DNA from: JBBEDC01 sp040881505
Lineage (GTDB): Bacteria > Patescibacteriota > Andersenbacteria > UBA10190
Direction: 5' to 3'
Assembly: GCA_040881505.1 (NCBI GenBank)
Contig: JBBEDC010000049.1
Coordinates: 1 to 13,124, forward strand
DNA length: 13,124 nt
The position numbers were made by a program, and so were the translations under genes. Shown piece by piece: positions 1 through 8,178 of this stretch. Under the pieces are notes generated by a model. That model had not been told where the DNA came from. It worked only from the letters and a program-made list of their open reading frames with translations, and searched no databases. The first letter of the stretch is position 1, and each line of letters begins with the position of its first letter.

Positions 1-762
1 CCCATTTTGCAGGATGCCCAAGCATTGCTCTTAGAGCTGTACAAGCGCCCGGCGAGCGTTGATTATGAGCGCGATGGCTGGTCGGTGGCAGCGCAGGATC
101 TTGATCGTCTGATAGCAGTTATCCCTTCATTGAAGGATGTAGCAATGGAAGGCGTAGAGCACGAGTGGAATTATATCCCTCTGCGACGATTACGAGTTCT
201 GCTGCAGGCAGCGCGGCTGGTACGGGTCTACAAAGGGAGACTCTGTGTCATTCAATCGCGCTATGATCATTTCCGCACCCTTCCGCTTCCGCAGCAATAC
301 TACACTCTGTGGCACACAGACGTTTATCATGTCGATTGGGAGGCTTTTGCCGGTCAATGGAGGGCCTATATTCGGGTTATGCAGAACTACCTACCACTCA
401 TATGGGAGATGACCGAAGACTTAGAAGAAGGAGAGGCTTGCAGCGCTGAAAATATTGTTCTGGCCTGTATAGAAGCCTTTACGCCCCTGTGGGAGCAGGA
501 GGTAGAGGCAGGCGAGAGCTCACTGCGTAATCTCTATCAGAGATACGGTCTGCCGGTAGTTATCGAAAAACTAGTAGTGCGCGATATTTTAGAGCGGTAT
601 GGGATCGTGAAAGCTGAACAGCCATTAGACTCGCTTTTTAGCCGCCTTCTTCGGTCAGAAGGCGATGAAGCGCCAGCTTTACGGGTTACTAAAGCTGGGG
701 AAACGGTGCTTCGCGGAGAACGTGAGCAGGATCTGCCGTGTTCGGTGGATATATTACACTAA
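1..762 (+). CDS. Uncharacterised protein, 5'-truncated by the window edge
   Basis: The frame is open from base 1 (253 codons visible, TAA at 760-762), so the true start probably lies upstream. A TTG at 7-9 is the first possible start inside the window, but nothing supports it as real. I do not recognise the family with confidence. The protein is soluble-looking, rich in Trp, Tyr, Leu and Glu, with no signal peptide or membrane segment. Two stretches look like winged-helix ends: around residues 60-85 (LRVLLQAARLVRV, then a GRL turn) and near the C-terminus (LRVTKAGETVL). This arrangement recalls the domain that accompanies some plasmid pRiA4b ORF-3-like proteins, but that is a weak resemblance from memory. 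The stop codon overlaps the tail of the convergent recombinase gene by four bases. Confidence 0.7.
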   Translation, partial: PILQDAQALLLELYKRPASVDYERDGWSVAAQDLDRLIAVIPSLKDVAMEGVEHEWNYIPLRRLRVLLQAARLVRVYKGRLCVIQSRYDHFRTLPLPQQYYTLWHTDVYHVDWEAFAGQWRAYIRVMQNYLPLIWEMTEDLEEGEACSAENIVLACIEAFTPLWEQEVEAGESSLRNLYQRYGLPVVIEKLVVRDILERYGIVKAEQPLDSLFSRLLRSEGDEAPALRVTKAGETVLRGEREQDLPCSVDILH

Positions 763-1685
763 GTACCAACGCGACCTTTTCGTTTATTGTTGTGAAATTG
801 TGTATGGATATCCTGTAGGTGGGTATCTGTCAGATGGGTATATACCTGAGTGGTTGTAATGGACGCATGGCCGAGGAGTTCTTGTACTTGTCGAACGTCT
901 GCTCCATTGCTAAGGAGGTCAGTAGCAAAAGAGTGACGTAGGGTGTGGGGAGTAATATCCTTCGTAATACCTGCTTTAGCCGCATATTTTTTTATAAGTC
1001 GTTGCACTGTTCGGCTCGTGAGGCGAAGGTTGCTTTGATCTCCGACACCTTTCTTGTGGCGGATAAAGAGGGCAGGATCAACATCCACTCGTTTATTAAC
1101 GTAGTCCGCCACTGCTTGTCGGGCCTCGGCAGACAAGAATACCACTCGCATCTTATTACCTTTTCCGCGCACAGGAATCTCATTACTGCTTTCTCGAATA
1201 TCGTCTCGATCCAGCGTTATAGCTTCAGATATGCGCAAGCCCGTCGAAAAGAGCACGTGAAATAGGGCGCGATCGCGCAGCGCTTCAATAGTATTGCCCT
1301 CGGTAGCAGCTAAAAGGGAATCGACTTCTTCGGGGTAGAGAACATCAATATCTCGTTCAGGGAGCTTTGCCAGCTCAATGCGGTCAGCCGGCAGACATTC
1401 TATATCTCGCTTCGTTGCATATTTGAGAAATTGGCGCAGGGCGATGAGGTGATAATTCTGCGTAGCAGCTGACACCCCTTCACCACTTTGTCCTTTTTGG
1501 TTTAACCAGCGTCGAAAATTCCGAACGGAATCTATCGTGATATCAGCGATTTTTACCACTTTTTCCTGGGAATAGAAGGTTTTAAGATAGTAGTCGTAAT
1601 TCTCCACTGTCTTAGAGGATCGGCCAAGGCCGATCTCCAACTCTTCTAACCAGTCGGCATGAATTCGTTTAAGATTTGGCGACAT
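759..1685 (-). CDS. xerD: Xer-type tyrosine recombinase
   Basis: Site-specific recombinase of the XerC/XerD family, which resolves chromosome dimers at dif by strand exchange through a 3'-phosphotyrosine. At 308 aa it has the usual Xer length (about 300). Residues 1-95 form the SAM-like N-terminal core-binding domain; 115-300 form the catalytic domain. All catalytic residues are visible: Arg151 (STGLRISEA), Lys175 (RGKGNK), His247 and Arg250 (HTLRHSFATDLL), His273 (LLGHASITTTQ) and the nucleophile Tyr282 (VYTH). I chose the ATG at 1685 (MSPNLKRIH); an upstream in-frame TTG at 1724 would add 13 residues that do not look like Xer. A -10-like TATACT lies only about 8 bases before this ATG, so the mRNA may be leaderless. 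It could be the sole Xer of a one-recombinase system; XerC versus XerD cannot be decided here. Confidence 0.93.
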   Translation of the reverse strand: MSPNLKRIHADWLEELEIGLGRSSKTVENYDYYLKTFYSQEKVVKIADITIDSVRNFRRWLNQKGQSGEGVSAATQNYHLIALRQFLKYATKRDIECLPADRIELAKLPERDIDVLYPEEVDSLLAATEGNTIEALRDRALFHVLFSTGLRISEAITLDRDDIRESSNEIPVRGKGNKMRVVFLSAEARQAVADYVNKRVDVDPALFIRHKKGVGDQSNLRLTSRTVQRLIKKYAAKAGITKDITPHTLRHSFATDLLSNGADVRQVQELLGHASITTTQVYTHLTDTHLQDIHTQFHNNKRKGRVGT

Positions 1686-1693
1686 ATGAATAC

Positions 1694-1699
1694 AGTATA
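1694..1699 (-). promoter_or_regulatory. Candidate -10 element of the xer gene
   Basis: On the minus strand this reads TATACT. The expected transcription start is at about 1687, next to the ATG at 1685, so the message would be leaderless or nearly so. No good -35 is visible (TTGTAC with a 19-base spacer at best). It is divergent from and partly interleaved with the rpsO promoter. Confidence 0.4.
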
Positions 1700-1716
1700 C
1701 AAGCCTCTTGCCAATA

Positions 1717-1725
1717 TGGTACAAT
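1717..1725 (+). promoter_or_regulatory. Candidate extended -10 promoter of rpsO
   Basis: TGG followed by TACAAT forms an extended -10 (TGnTATAAT type), about 42 bases upstream of the rpsO ATG. No strong -35 is present, which is typical for extended -10 promoters. The same TGG-TA... arrangement recurs before three other genes in the window. Confidence 0.5.
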
Positions 1726-1767
1726 CATGCTAGTTTCAAATATCAACTTGAATGTAACTATTTACTT

Positions 1768-2040
1768 ATGAGCAAAGTCGAAGGACGCAAGCAGACAATC
1801 ATTAAGAAGCACAAGATTCACACAGGTGACACCGGTTCCCCCGAAGTCCAGGTGGCCATTTTCACTGAAAAGATTGAAGAGCTGGCTAAGCACTTAAAGC
1901 GCAACAAAAAGGACCATCACAGCCGCCGAGGGCTCCTTGGTATGGTAAGCAAGCGCAAGCGTCTGCTTACTTACCTCAAGCGCCAGGACGAATCTCGTTA
2001 CAAAAAACTGACTAAGAAGCTAGGTCTAAAGCAACAGTAA
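1768..2040 (+). CDS. rpsO: Ribosomal protein S15 (uS15)
   Basis: Primary rRNA-binding protein of the 30S platform, contacting the central domain of 16S rRNA. The 90-aa product is the normal length (89-90). The family signature is complete: HTGDTGSPEVQVA at residues 18-30, the helix around KHLKRNKKDHHSRRGLL at 41-57, and MVSKRKRLLTYLKR at 59-72, ending in a lysine-rich tail. I chose the ATG at 1768 because MSKVEGRKQ matches the start of the family; the upstream in-frame TTG at 1708 adds 20 unrelated residues. No Shine-Dalgarno sequence is visible upstream. The stop codon TAA overlaps the ATG of the next gene by one base (TAATG), suggesting coupled translation. It heads an rpsO-NYN-pnp unit; rpsO next to pnp is an arrangement known from many bacteria. 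Confidence 0.97.
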   Translation: MSKVEGRKQTIIKKHKIHTGDTGSPEVQVAIFTEKIEELAKHLKRNKKDHHSRRGLLGMVSKRKRLLTYLKRQDESRYKKLTKKLGLKQQ

Positions 2041-2588
2041 TGACTGCTCCTGGACAATTCCCCCAGCAACGTGTGGGGGTATTTGTTGACATACAGAACA
2101 TGTACTACTCTGCGCGTGCACTGCATGCCAGTAAAGTGAACTTTAAAAAAATCCTCGAGCATGCAGTTGCCGGCCGACAGCTCGTGCGCGCAATTGCGTA
2201 TGGTATTACAACTGAGGAAGCTCATGAGGAAGACTTCCACACGGCCTTAGGGGATCAGGGGTTTGAGGTTAAGACTAAGCCGCTTCAGTCCTTTGTTGGC
2301 GGACAAAAAAAGGGTGACTGGGACGTTGGTATTGCTACTGATATTCTCCGTCTTGAGCCGAAGGTCGATGTCGCCGTTTTAGTAAGTGGCGATGGCGATT
2401 TCGTGCCAATTGTAGAGTTTGCGCAAGAGAAAGGCCTGCGTGTGGAGGTTATAAGCTTTCGCGAGAGTACGTCCAAGGCGCTTGTGGAATCCGTAGACAG
2501 CTATATAGATTTATCAGCAGACCTTAAGGAATTTCTAATTCCCGTAGCCGGACGAGGGCGTCGACGGGTTGCAAAAATCATTACCTGA
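2040..2588 (+). CDS. NYN-domain (LabA/DUF88-like) putative ribonuclease
   Basis: A PIN-like NYN-domain protein of 182 aa. Expected features of the fold are visible: the first acidic strand VGVFVDIQNMYY (Asp17, Asn20), the middle acidic patch KGDWDVGIATDILRL (Asp93, Asp95, Asp101), and the third strand VAVLVSGDGDFVPIV (Asp118, Asp120), followed by GLRVEVISF. These acidic residues would bind the metal ions used for RNA cleavage. The C-terminal GRGRRRVAKI stretch is basic and may bind nucleic acid. The start ATG overlaps the rpsO stop (TAATG), so the two genes are almost certainly cotranscribed and translationally coupled; pnp follows 189 bases downstream. The context suggests a role in rRNA or mRNA processing together with PNPase, but that is inference. 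Substrate and activity are not shown by the sequence. Confidence 0.88.
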   Translation: MTAPGQFPQQRVGVFVDIQNMYYSARALHASKVNFKKILEHAVAGRQLVRAIAYGITTEEAHEEDFHTALGDQGFEVKTKPLQSFVGGQKKGDWDVGIATDILRLEPKVDVAVLVSGDGDFVPIVEFAQEKGLRVEVISFRESTSKALVESVDSYIDLSADLKEFLIPVAGRGRRRVAKIIT

Positions 2589-2594
2589 TATAAA

Positions 2595-2766
2595 TATGTT
2601 ATGTGGCGTGGTTGATTCTCAACGACACCGCATACGCACACTTATATTTAAATAACATAAGCAAACTCATTTGAAGCCAGGAAGTGGTTGTAGTCTTTAG
2701 ATATCTATTTAGAAATGGTTCTAACTAAATACCTGAAGATCACCCGCCTATCGGCGAGAATGGGTG
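2595..2766 (+). promoter_or_regulatory. Hairpin-rich leader between the NYN gene and pnp
   Basis: This 189-base gap (2589-2777) holds several inverted repeats. The largest is an imperfect 15-bp stem, 2600-2614 with 2620-2634 (two mismatches, one G-U), loop ATTCT. An outer TATGTTAT (2595-2602) can instead pair with ATAACATA (2652-2659), so the two are mutually exclusive. Further on are TTAGAA-ATGG-TTCTAA (2709-2724) and a hairpin 2741-2766 with CACCC/GGGTG outside and GCC/GGC inside, ending 11 bases before the chosen pnp ATG. No U-run follows the first hairpin, so it is not a simple terminator. It may be an RNase-processed leader through which PNPase controls itself, as known in E. coli; this is inference. 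Confidence 0.45.
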
Positions 2767-2777
2767 TATTAAACTAT

Positions 2778-4973
2778 ATGAAAATTCAAAAACAAGAGGT
2801 TTCGGCGCGCGTGGGAGCCCAAGAGCTTAAAATCTCTACTGGTGAGCTGGCCAAGCAGGCTGGCGGATCTGTACTGGTTCAGTACGGAGAAACAGTGGTT
2901 CTAGGAACAGCGACAATGGGACGTCCCTTGTCACCAAATGCTAACTTTTTACCGCTACTCGTAGAGTATGAGGAAAAATTCTACGCAGCTGGAAAAATTA
3001 AAGGCAGTCGCTTCATTAAGCGCGAAGGTCGGCCAACTGACGACGCTATCCTAACTGCTCGTCTGATCGATCGATCAATCCGTCCGCTCTTTCCGAAGGG
3101 AATGATTAATGATGTACAGGTAGTCTTAACTGTCCTCTCTTATGATGGAGAAAACGACGCAGATGTACCGGCAATGATCGCGGCTTGCGCTGCTCTAACC
3201 ATTTCAGACGTCCCTTGGGCTGGCCCACTGGCAGCGATTCGTGTTGGGCGAGTGAATGAGCAGTTTGTTATCAATCCAACAGCTGAGGAGCGAGAAATAA
3301 GCAGTCTAGACCTCCAAATCGCTGGGAATGGTTCAGATGTAGCCATGATTGAATGTGGTGCCAATGAAGTTATTGAAGACGACATGCTTAACGCTATCGA
3401 AGAGGGCCAGAAGGCGATGGGTATAGTAGTAGGGTTGATTAACGAGCTTAAGCAAAGGGTGGGTAAAGAGAAGAAAGAACCAATCATGATGGAGACGCAT
3501 GAAGAAAAGGTTACAAAAATTCAGGAACTTGCCCGGGAAGAGTTGGTAAAAAATCTCGATGCAGCAAAAACCAAAGAGGAAATTGGCCAAGCTGAGCGCA
3601 GCACCTTTGACCATGTAATGGCACAGCTTTCTGATGAGGAAAAAGAGGAAATTTCAGAACATATCATTCGTGGAGCTATTCACGAATTACACGGCACTGT
3701 AGCTCGTGAGCGCATTATTAAAGAAGGTATTCGTAGTGACGGACGGGCTCTAGAGGAAGTTCGTTCACTGTATGTCAGCAGTGGAGTGCTACCGCGGACT
3801 CACGGTTCCGGGCTTTTCCAGCGTGGTGATACGCAGGTGTTAACCACCCTTACCTTAGGAGGACCGGGGGACATGCAGATAGTCGATACGATGGAGATGG
3901 AAGGCAAGAAGCGCTACATCCACTATTACAACTTTCCAGCCTTTTCTGTAGGAGAAACAAAGCCTAACCGCGGGCCAGGGCGACGAGAAATCGGACATGG
4001 GGCCCTTGCGGAGCGAGCATTAGTTCCTGTACTTCCTGATAAGGAAGAGTGGCCATATACCATGCTTTTGGTATCTGAAGTGCTGGAAAGCCACGGGTCC
4101 TCTTCGATGGGTTCGGTTTGTGGCTCGTCTCTAGCGTTAATGGATGGTGGAGTGCCCATTAAGAAGGCAGTCGCTGGGGTAGCGATGGGGCTTATGACTG
4201 ATGGGGAGGGTAATCATCGCATCCTTACTGATATTGCTGGTATGGAAGATGAAAAAGGAGATATGGACTTCAAGGTTGCTGGTACGGTTGATGGAATTAC
4301 AGCTTTGCAGATGGACATTAAGATTAGCGGATTGACTCGTGAGATATTGGCCGAGGCACTAGCTCAGGCAAAGCGCGGACGGACACATATCATGGAAGCG
4401 ATGAATCAAGAGCTATCAGAGCCACGAGCAGATCTGTCGCCATATGCACCACGCATTCATACAATGCGAGTTCCGGTTGAAAAGATTGGGGATCTTATTG
4501 GTCCGCGAGGCAAGCACATCAATGAGATCATTGAAGAAACCGGAGTGGAGATTGACATTGAAGATGATGGGCTTGTGTCTATTACTACAAATGACCCCCA
4601 GGCGCTTCAAAAGGCAATTGATTGGGTTAAAAACTTAACTCGCGAGATTAAAGCAGGGGAGCGATTCGATGGCAAGGTTACTCGTATCATGGACTTTGGC
4701 GCCTTTGTTGAGCTAGTGCCAAACGTTGAAGGTATGGTGCACATCTCTCAATTCCGGGATGAACACGTGGACAACATTCACGACGTTGCCAAGGTGGGAG
4801 ATATTATTCCGGTCGTAGTGGCGGAAATTGATGCAATGGGCCGCATTAACTTATCTCACAAAGCAGCATTGCCTGGAGCAAAGCCCGTGAGTGGTGGACG
4901 CCCTGAAAGGACTTCTCGTCCTCGTGGAGAGAAGAAACCAGGAACATTTCGTGGACCGCGACCGCCGCAGTAA
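2778..4973 (+). CDS. pnp: Polyribonucleotide nucleotidyltransferase (PNPase)
   Basis: Processive 3'-to-5' phosphorolytic exoribonuclease of RNA turnover, normally a homotrimer. The 731-aa product has the full domain order: RNase PH-like domain 1 (about 5-230), helical domain (about 240-320), RNase PH-like domain 2 (about 325-550), KH (about 562-618, with IGPRGKHI at 574-581) and S1 (about 627-696, DGKVTRIMDFGAFVEL). Catalytic-domain signatures include FQRGDTQVL, YNFPAFSVGETKPNRGPGRR, SHGSSSMGSVCG and EDEKGDMDFKVAG; Asp491 and Asp497 line up with the catalytic aspartates of the E. coli enzyme. A Pro/Arg/Gly-rich tail of about 35 residues follows S1. I chose the ATG at 2778 (MKIQKQEVSA), since the strands of PH domain 1 begin right after it; in-frame starts at 2715 and 2760 would run through a predicted leader hairpin. 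No Shine-Dalgarno sequence is visible. Confidence 0.97.
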   Translation: MKIQKQEVSARVGAQELKISTGELAKQAGGSVLVQYGETVVLGTATMGRPLSPNANFLPLLVEYEEKFYAAGKIKGSRFIKREGRPTDDAILTARLIDRSIRPLFPKGMINDVQVVLTVLSYDGENDADVPAMIAACAALTISDVPWAGPLAAIRVGRVNEQFVINPTAEEREISSLDLQIAGNGSDVAMIECGANEVIEDDMLNAIEEGQKAMGIVVGLINELKQRVGKEKKEPIMMETHEEKVTKIQELAREELVKNLDAAKTKEEIGQAERSTFDHVMAQLSDEEKEEISEHIIRGAIHELHGTVARERIIKEGIRSDGRALEEVRSLYVSSGVLPRTHGSGLFQRGDTQVLTTLTLGGPGDMQIVDTMEMEGKKRYIHYYNFPAFSVGETKPNRGPGRREIGHGALAERALVPVLPDKEEWPYTMLLVSEVLESHGSSSMGSVCGSSLALMDGGVPIKKAVAGVAMGLMTDGEGNHRILTDIAGMEDEKGDMDFKVAGTVDGITALQMDIKISGLTREILAEALAQAKRGRTHIMEAMNQELSEPRADLSPYAPRIHTMRVPVEKIGDLIGPRGKHINEIIEETGVEIDIEDDGLVSITTNDPQALQKAIDWVKNLTREIKAGERFDGKVTRIMDFGAFVELVPNVEGMVHISQFRDEHVDNIHDVAKVGDIIPVVVAEIDAMGRINLSHKAALPGAKPVSGGRPERTSRPRGEKKPGTFRGPRPPQ

Positions 4974-4991
4974 AAGGATTCGATAGAATAA

Positions 4992-5035
4992 CAAGCAGCC
5001 ACTTCGTAAACACGGGGTGGCTGTTTGCTATTCAG
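4992..5035 (+). terminator. Terminator-like hairpin after pnp
   Basis: CAGCCAC (4996-5002) pairs with GTGGCTG (5017-5023), and the stem extends by four more pairs (one G-U) to 4992 and 5027, with a 14-base loop. The trailing side is only moderately U-rich (GTTTGCTATT), so termination may be weak. It lies 19 bases after the pnp stop codon. Confidence 0.55.
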
Positions 5036-5048
5036 GCAAAGCAGCGTT

Positions 5049-5057
5049 TGGTATTAT
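5049..5057 (+). promoter_or_regulatory. Candidate extended -10 promoter of the anchored DUF3352-like gene
   Basis: TGG followed by TATTAT, lying just past the pnp terminator and 40 bases before the chosen ATG at 5097. No convincing -35 is present. It supports starting translation at 5097 rather than at the TTG at 5025, which would lie upstream of the transcript start. Confidence 0.4.
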
Positions 5058-5096
5058 ATGAGGGTAACGTCAATTGTTTATTCCTTCATTGAATGT

Positions 5097-6857
5097 ATGA
5101 GTGAGAAGAATGTAGGAGGGGAGCCGCAGCAGCTTTCTTCTTCTCCTGAATTTGCTGGACCACCACCGCCCCCAATGCGCAAGCTTGAGGTTGTTGATTC
5201 AAAAGAAACTGCATTACCCAGCGAGGTAACCAGAATTCCTGTGGCTCAAGTAAGCATTCGCACCATGAAGGACGATATTACAGGTAGCGCGGCAGTGGCG
5301 ACTCCTATTTCAACTAACGGAGTTCAGAAGCCCTTACGGAAGGGAAGTAATAAGGTAGATCAAGTAGCTGCTCCGAAAACACTGCCATTACTGCCAAAAC
5401 CAGCACCAACTGCAGCGGGTGTAAAGCAGCCTGAAGAGAAGCAAAAAAAAGGTATTGGCAAAAAGCTCGTGGTTAGTTTCGGAATTCTTACTCTCCTTGT
5501 AGCACTAGGCGCTGGCGGGTGGTATGCATGGCTGTCCTTTATTGCACCAGCCATTAGTGAGGATCCAGCAGCCTCATTAAGTACGGCTGAAATAATTCCA
5601 AAAGATGCCGTGGCTGTTATTCGGTATTCCTTTGCAGAACCCACAGCCCGTGCCGCTGTGCGGCAGATGTGGGGAGGGAACGCAACGACAGCCACTCCAT
5701 TAGCTGATGCTGCTAGGGGGAACCCAGCTTTATTGGCAGAAACGGATTCGATTAGCGAGGTCCTTTATGTGCTGCTGCCAAATAACACACGACCATTTAT
5801 GTTGATTCCTCGCACTGATGGTGCAGAGCAGCTCTTCGCTACACAGAGCTCCGTACAGGTATCAACTCTTGGAAATTGGATCATAGCTCATCCGATTAAC
5901 TCAGAGATATATAAGGAAATACTTTCACTGGGAACATGGGCGGAAACGCAATCAGTTCCTGCCTTTGCCCCGGGGCTTTATATCCAACTACTAGCGAGAG
6001 ATGCAACCCTGCTCGTAAATTCGGATGAGTCGCGGATATTTTCTGACACAACATTTTTTACTGCGAACCCTGTAGCAGTACAAGGTCGGTATGATGCGAA
6101 TGCTCGTGGGATCCTTTTTACGAGCGGAGCTGATCTTATAGCGGGTTCTTCAACGACGTTGAAGGATGAGTTGCTCCCTCTTGTGCCGGCAGAGGCGACG
6201 TTTGCTCGTCTTGGCACAAACTTTGCTGCTGACCTTACATCAATTCAGTCCGATGTTCTCGACACTGATGTTTTGCAGCAGCCCCAAGTTCAGCAACTGA
6301 TAAGCTCCTTAACTGGCCCGTATGCGTATTACAGGACAGGTCAGACCCAGCAAGACCTTGGGCTTATTGTTAGCCTTCCAGCGGCCAATACAGGGGCCGT
6401 AGAGGTGGGTGACGTTGCGCTAGAGAGCAGTCTGCGGGCGCTTATTCCAGTATTGAGTGGGGTAAGTAGCTCACAGGTGCCGCAACTAGCCTTTGCTAGC
6501 GGAGAATATCAATCAGTACCACTGCGATATGTAAACCTCGCAAATGATGGGACCGCTATTGACTACGCAGTTGTAAATGGTTATTTGCTAGTTGCTTCCT
6601 CAAAAGATGTAATGTTCGGGCTGATTGATGTAGTTACGCAAAGTGGAAGTAGTTTAGCCGCTGCGCCTTCATGGCAGCCATTAATTACTCAAGGAACAGG
6701 AGTATTGTTTGGTGGACCCACTGCTCTCGGTTCAGTCAACAGCTCCAGCCTAGCTACTCTGTTACCAATTGAAGGATCCGGGAGCTATTCAATTGCTGTC
6801 ACTGCGCTCGAAAGCAGCACAAGAGGTACGATACAAGGAGTACTACGTCTACCTTAA
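5097..6857 (+). CDS. Membrane-anchored DUF3352-like protein
   Basis: 586 aa with a clear three-part layout. Residues 1-120 are low-complexity, Pro/Ser/Lys-rich and probably cytoplasmic. KKGIGKK at 117-123 precedes one membrane helix (about 124-150), giving an N-in topology. About 430 residues follow outside the membrane, with no cysteine and many Ala, Ser, Thr and Leu. The outer part begins with IIPKDAVAVIRYSF (166-179) and near its end carries AIDYAVVNGYLLVASSKDV (487-505) and SGSSLAAAPSWQPL (516-529). These resemble the repeating units of DUF3352 proteins, but this is recall rather than a profile match. The start at 5097 (MSEKNVGG) is favoured by a promoter-like element 40 bases upstream; ATG 5058 and TTG 5025 are alternatives. 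The function of the family is unknown. The next gene has the same single-anchor topology. Confidence 0.8.
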   Translation: MSEKNVGGEPQQLSSSPEFAGPPPPPMRKLEVVDSKETALPSEVTRIPVAQVSIRTMKDDITGSAAVATPISTNGVQKPLRKGSNKVDQVAAPKTLPLLPKPAPTAAGVKQPEEKQKKGIGKKLVVSFGILTLLVALGAGGWYAWLSFIAPAISEDPAASLSTAEIIPKDAVAVIRYSFAEPTARAAVRQMWGGNATTATPLADAARGNPALLAETDSISEVLYVLLPNNTRPFMLIPRTDGAEQLFATQSSVQVSTLGNWIIAHPINSEIYKEILSLGTWAETQSVPAFAPGLYIQLLARDATLLVNSDESRIFSDTTFFTANPVAVQGRYDANARGILFTSGADLIAGSSTTLKDELLPLVPAEATFARLGTNFAADLTSIQSDVLDTDVLQQPQVQQLISSLTGPYAYYRTGQTQQDLGLIVSLPAANTGAVEVGDVALESSLRALIPVLSGVSSSQVPQLAFASGEYQSVPLRYVNLANDGTAIDYAVVNGYLLVASSKDVMFGLIDVVTQSGSSLAAAPSWQPLITQGTGVLFGGPTALGSVNSSSLATLLPIEGSGSYSIAVTALESSTRGTIQGVLRLP

Positions 6858-6905
6858 TCATCGTAAAGGCAACCTTTTGAAGTAGGTTTTGGAGCTCACC
6901 TGCTC

Positions 6906-6914
6906 TGGTATACA
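6906..6914 (+). promoter_or_regulatory. Candidate extended -10 promoter before the second anchored protein
   Basis: TGG followed by TATACA, only 10 bases before the ATG at 6925. Transcription would begin at about 6921, giving an almost leaderless message. A small hairpin (AAAGG-CAA-CCTTT, 6865-6877) after the previous stop could be a weak terminator. Confidence 0.45.
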
Positions 6915-6924
6915 CTGAGGCTTT

Positions 6925-8178
6925 ATGAGTTACTTGGTATTCTTGGAAAAGGTTACTAGCAGGGTGTGGATTGCGTTGGGGATACTTCTAATTATATTTT
7001 TATCTCTTTTTACGGCGAGTCATTCGCTGTGGTTTTTAACAGCTCTAATAAAAGACGATAGCGCCTCAGTTACAGCGGGCGGCAATCATAGCGCATTATC
7101 CTTAATCGGCACCCAGGTGCCGGAAGAGATTCAGAGCTCTCATTGGCAGACGTTTGTATACAACCAGCAGGAAGAGGGTGGGAGAGTACAGGCCATAGGT
7201 ATCGCAAAGTGGTTTCAGGGTAGAGCACTTATTAGAGATCTTCGTCAGCAGGGATTTGAGCCTCGTCGCCTGGGGTGGGTAGTTCTGGTTGGAGATAGGT
7301 ACGTTGAGAGAAGTAGTATTCTTAAGAATGTGCCAGCAGGTTTTGCCAGTTTGGTGCTTCATAAAGCAACGAACAATCATCCATCTTTCCCAGATGCCGT
7401 AGCAAGTATTCGAAAAGACTCATACCCGCTAATCCATGCCGATACGGCAATGATTGCAACCATGAACTCCTCTGTACTTAGGCTTGCTGTTAAGGAGCAG
7501 ACCACTGCGCTTGAGGATGTTTTATGGGAAGATGATGTTTTTGCGCATCAAGGGGATGCGGATAAGCCGGATATAGCTGTTGTGGCCCAATCTGATGTTT
7601 TGGAGAGTATGCCAGAAATCTCCTCATCTAATCTAAATGATTACTTACTTGAGCAGCTTGGCTTTGTATATACCGCTCCAGACCTCGTAGGCTTCTCGAC
7701 AGGGTTTCCTGCTCGCCTAGTTGCCCTGCAGCGCGGATCGGATATAGTCTTTGGTCTGCAAGGCGCCTCTTTGGAGGAGGAGATGGCCCTACAGGAGGCT
7801 ATTTTAGCTGAGGCGGGATATGACTATCCCACTAGGCATGCCTTCTTACTCCCTGACCGCACTCTGGGATACGAGTATATCCCCGACAAAGAGCAGGTAC
7901 TGATTGGCGAGCCGTCTATGCCTTCTGGGTGCTCAGCACTTGTCATTCACCAGCGGGATATGTGGGTATGTAAGAAAGAGGGGATAATAGCAGTTAGTAC
8001 TAGCGCCACACTTACGGATGAGCTCTTTGAGAATGCACAGCAGACGTATAGTTCGGTGCAGCTCGCGGAGCCGTTTTTACAAAGCACGTCACAGCAGCTA
8101 AGGGCGATGAACTTCCTGCAGCAAGAAAATCAGAGCCATATTGAGATAGAGTATAAAGAGCTGGAAGTTGCTATATAA
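6925..8178 (+). CDS. Uncharacterised single-pass membrane-anchored protein
   Basis: 417 aa of unknown family. A hydrophobic helix at about 14-40 (VWIALGILLIIFLSLFTAS and on) acts as an uncleaved anchor; the rest (about 42-417) is hydrophilic, mixed alpha/beta in appearance, and should lie outside the membrane. There are only two cysteines (CSAL and CKKE, near residues 333 and 351), close enough to form a disulfide if exported. I see no catalytic motif, lipobox or sortase signal. The ATG at 6925 is the first in frame and lies just after a promoter-like element. It stands 67 bases after the DUF3352-like gene on the same strand, and both have the same topology, so they may act together at the cell surface; this is inference. 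Base composition is like its neighbours. Confidence 0.82.
   Translation: MSYLVFLEKVTSRVWIALGILLIIFLSLFTASHSLWFLTALIKDDSASVTAGGNHSALSLIGTQVPEEIQSSHWQTFVYNQQEEGGRVQAIGIAKWFQGRALIRDLRQQGFEPRRLGWVVLVGDRYVERSSILKNVPAGFASLVLHKATNNHPSFPDAVASIRKDSYPLIHADTAMIATMNSSVLRLAVKEQTTALEDVLWEDDVFAHQGDADKPDIAVVAQSDVLESMPEISSSNLNDYLLEQLGFVYTAPDLVGFSTGFPARLVALQRGSDIVFGLQGASLEEEMALQEAILAEAGYDYPTRHAFLLPDRTLGYEYIPDKEQVLIGEPSMPSGCSALVIHQRDMWVCKKEGIIAVSTSATLTDELFENAQQTYSSVQLAEPFLQSTSQQLRAMNFLQQENQSHIEIEYKELEVAI

Noticed and set aside
945..1265. 106-residue open frame on the plus strand
   Set aside because: Antisense to the Xer recombinase, which has all catalytic residues; no independent support.
2590..2660. Possible dif-like site (AT-rich with TTATG-type half sites) near the pnp leader
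   Set aside because: Resemblance to the dif XerD half site is limited to a few bases and the region is better explained as leader hairpins.
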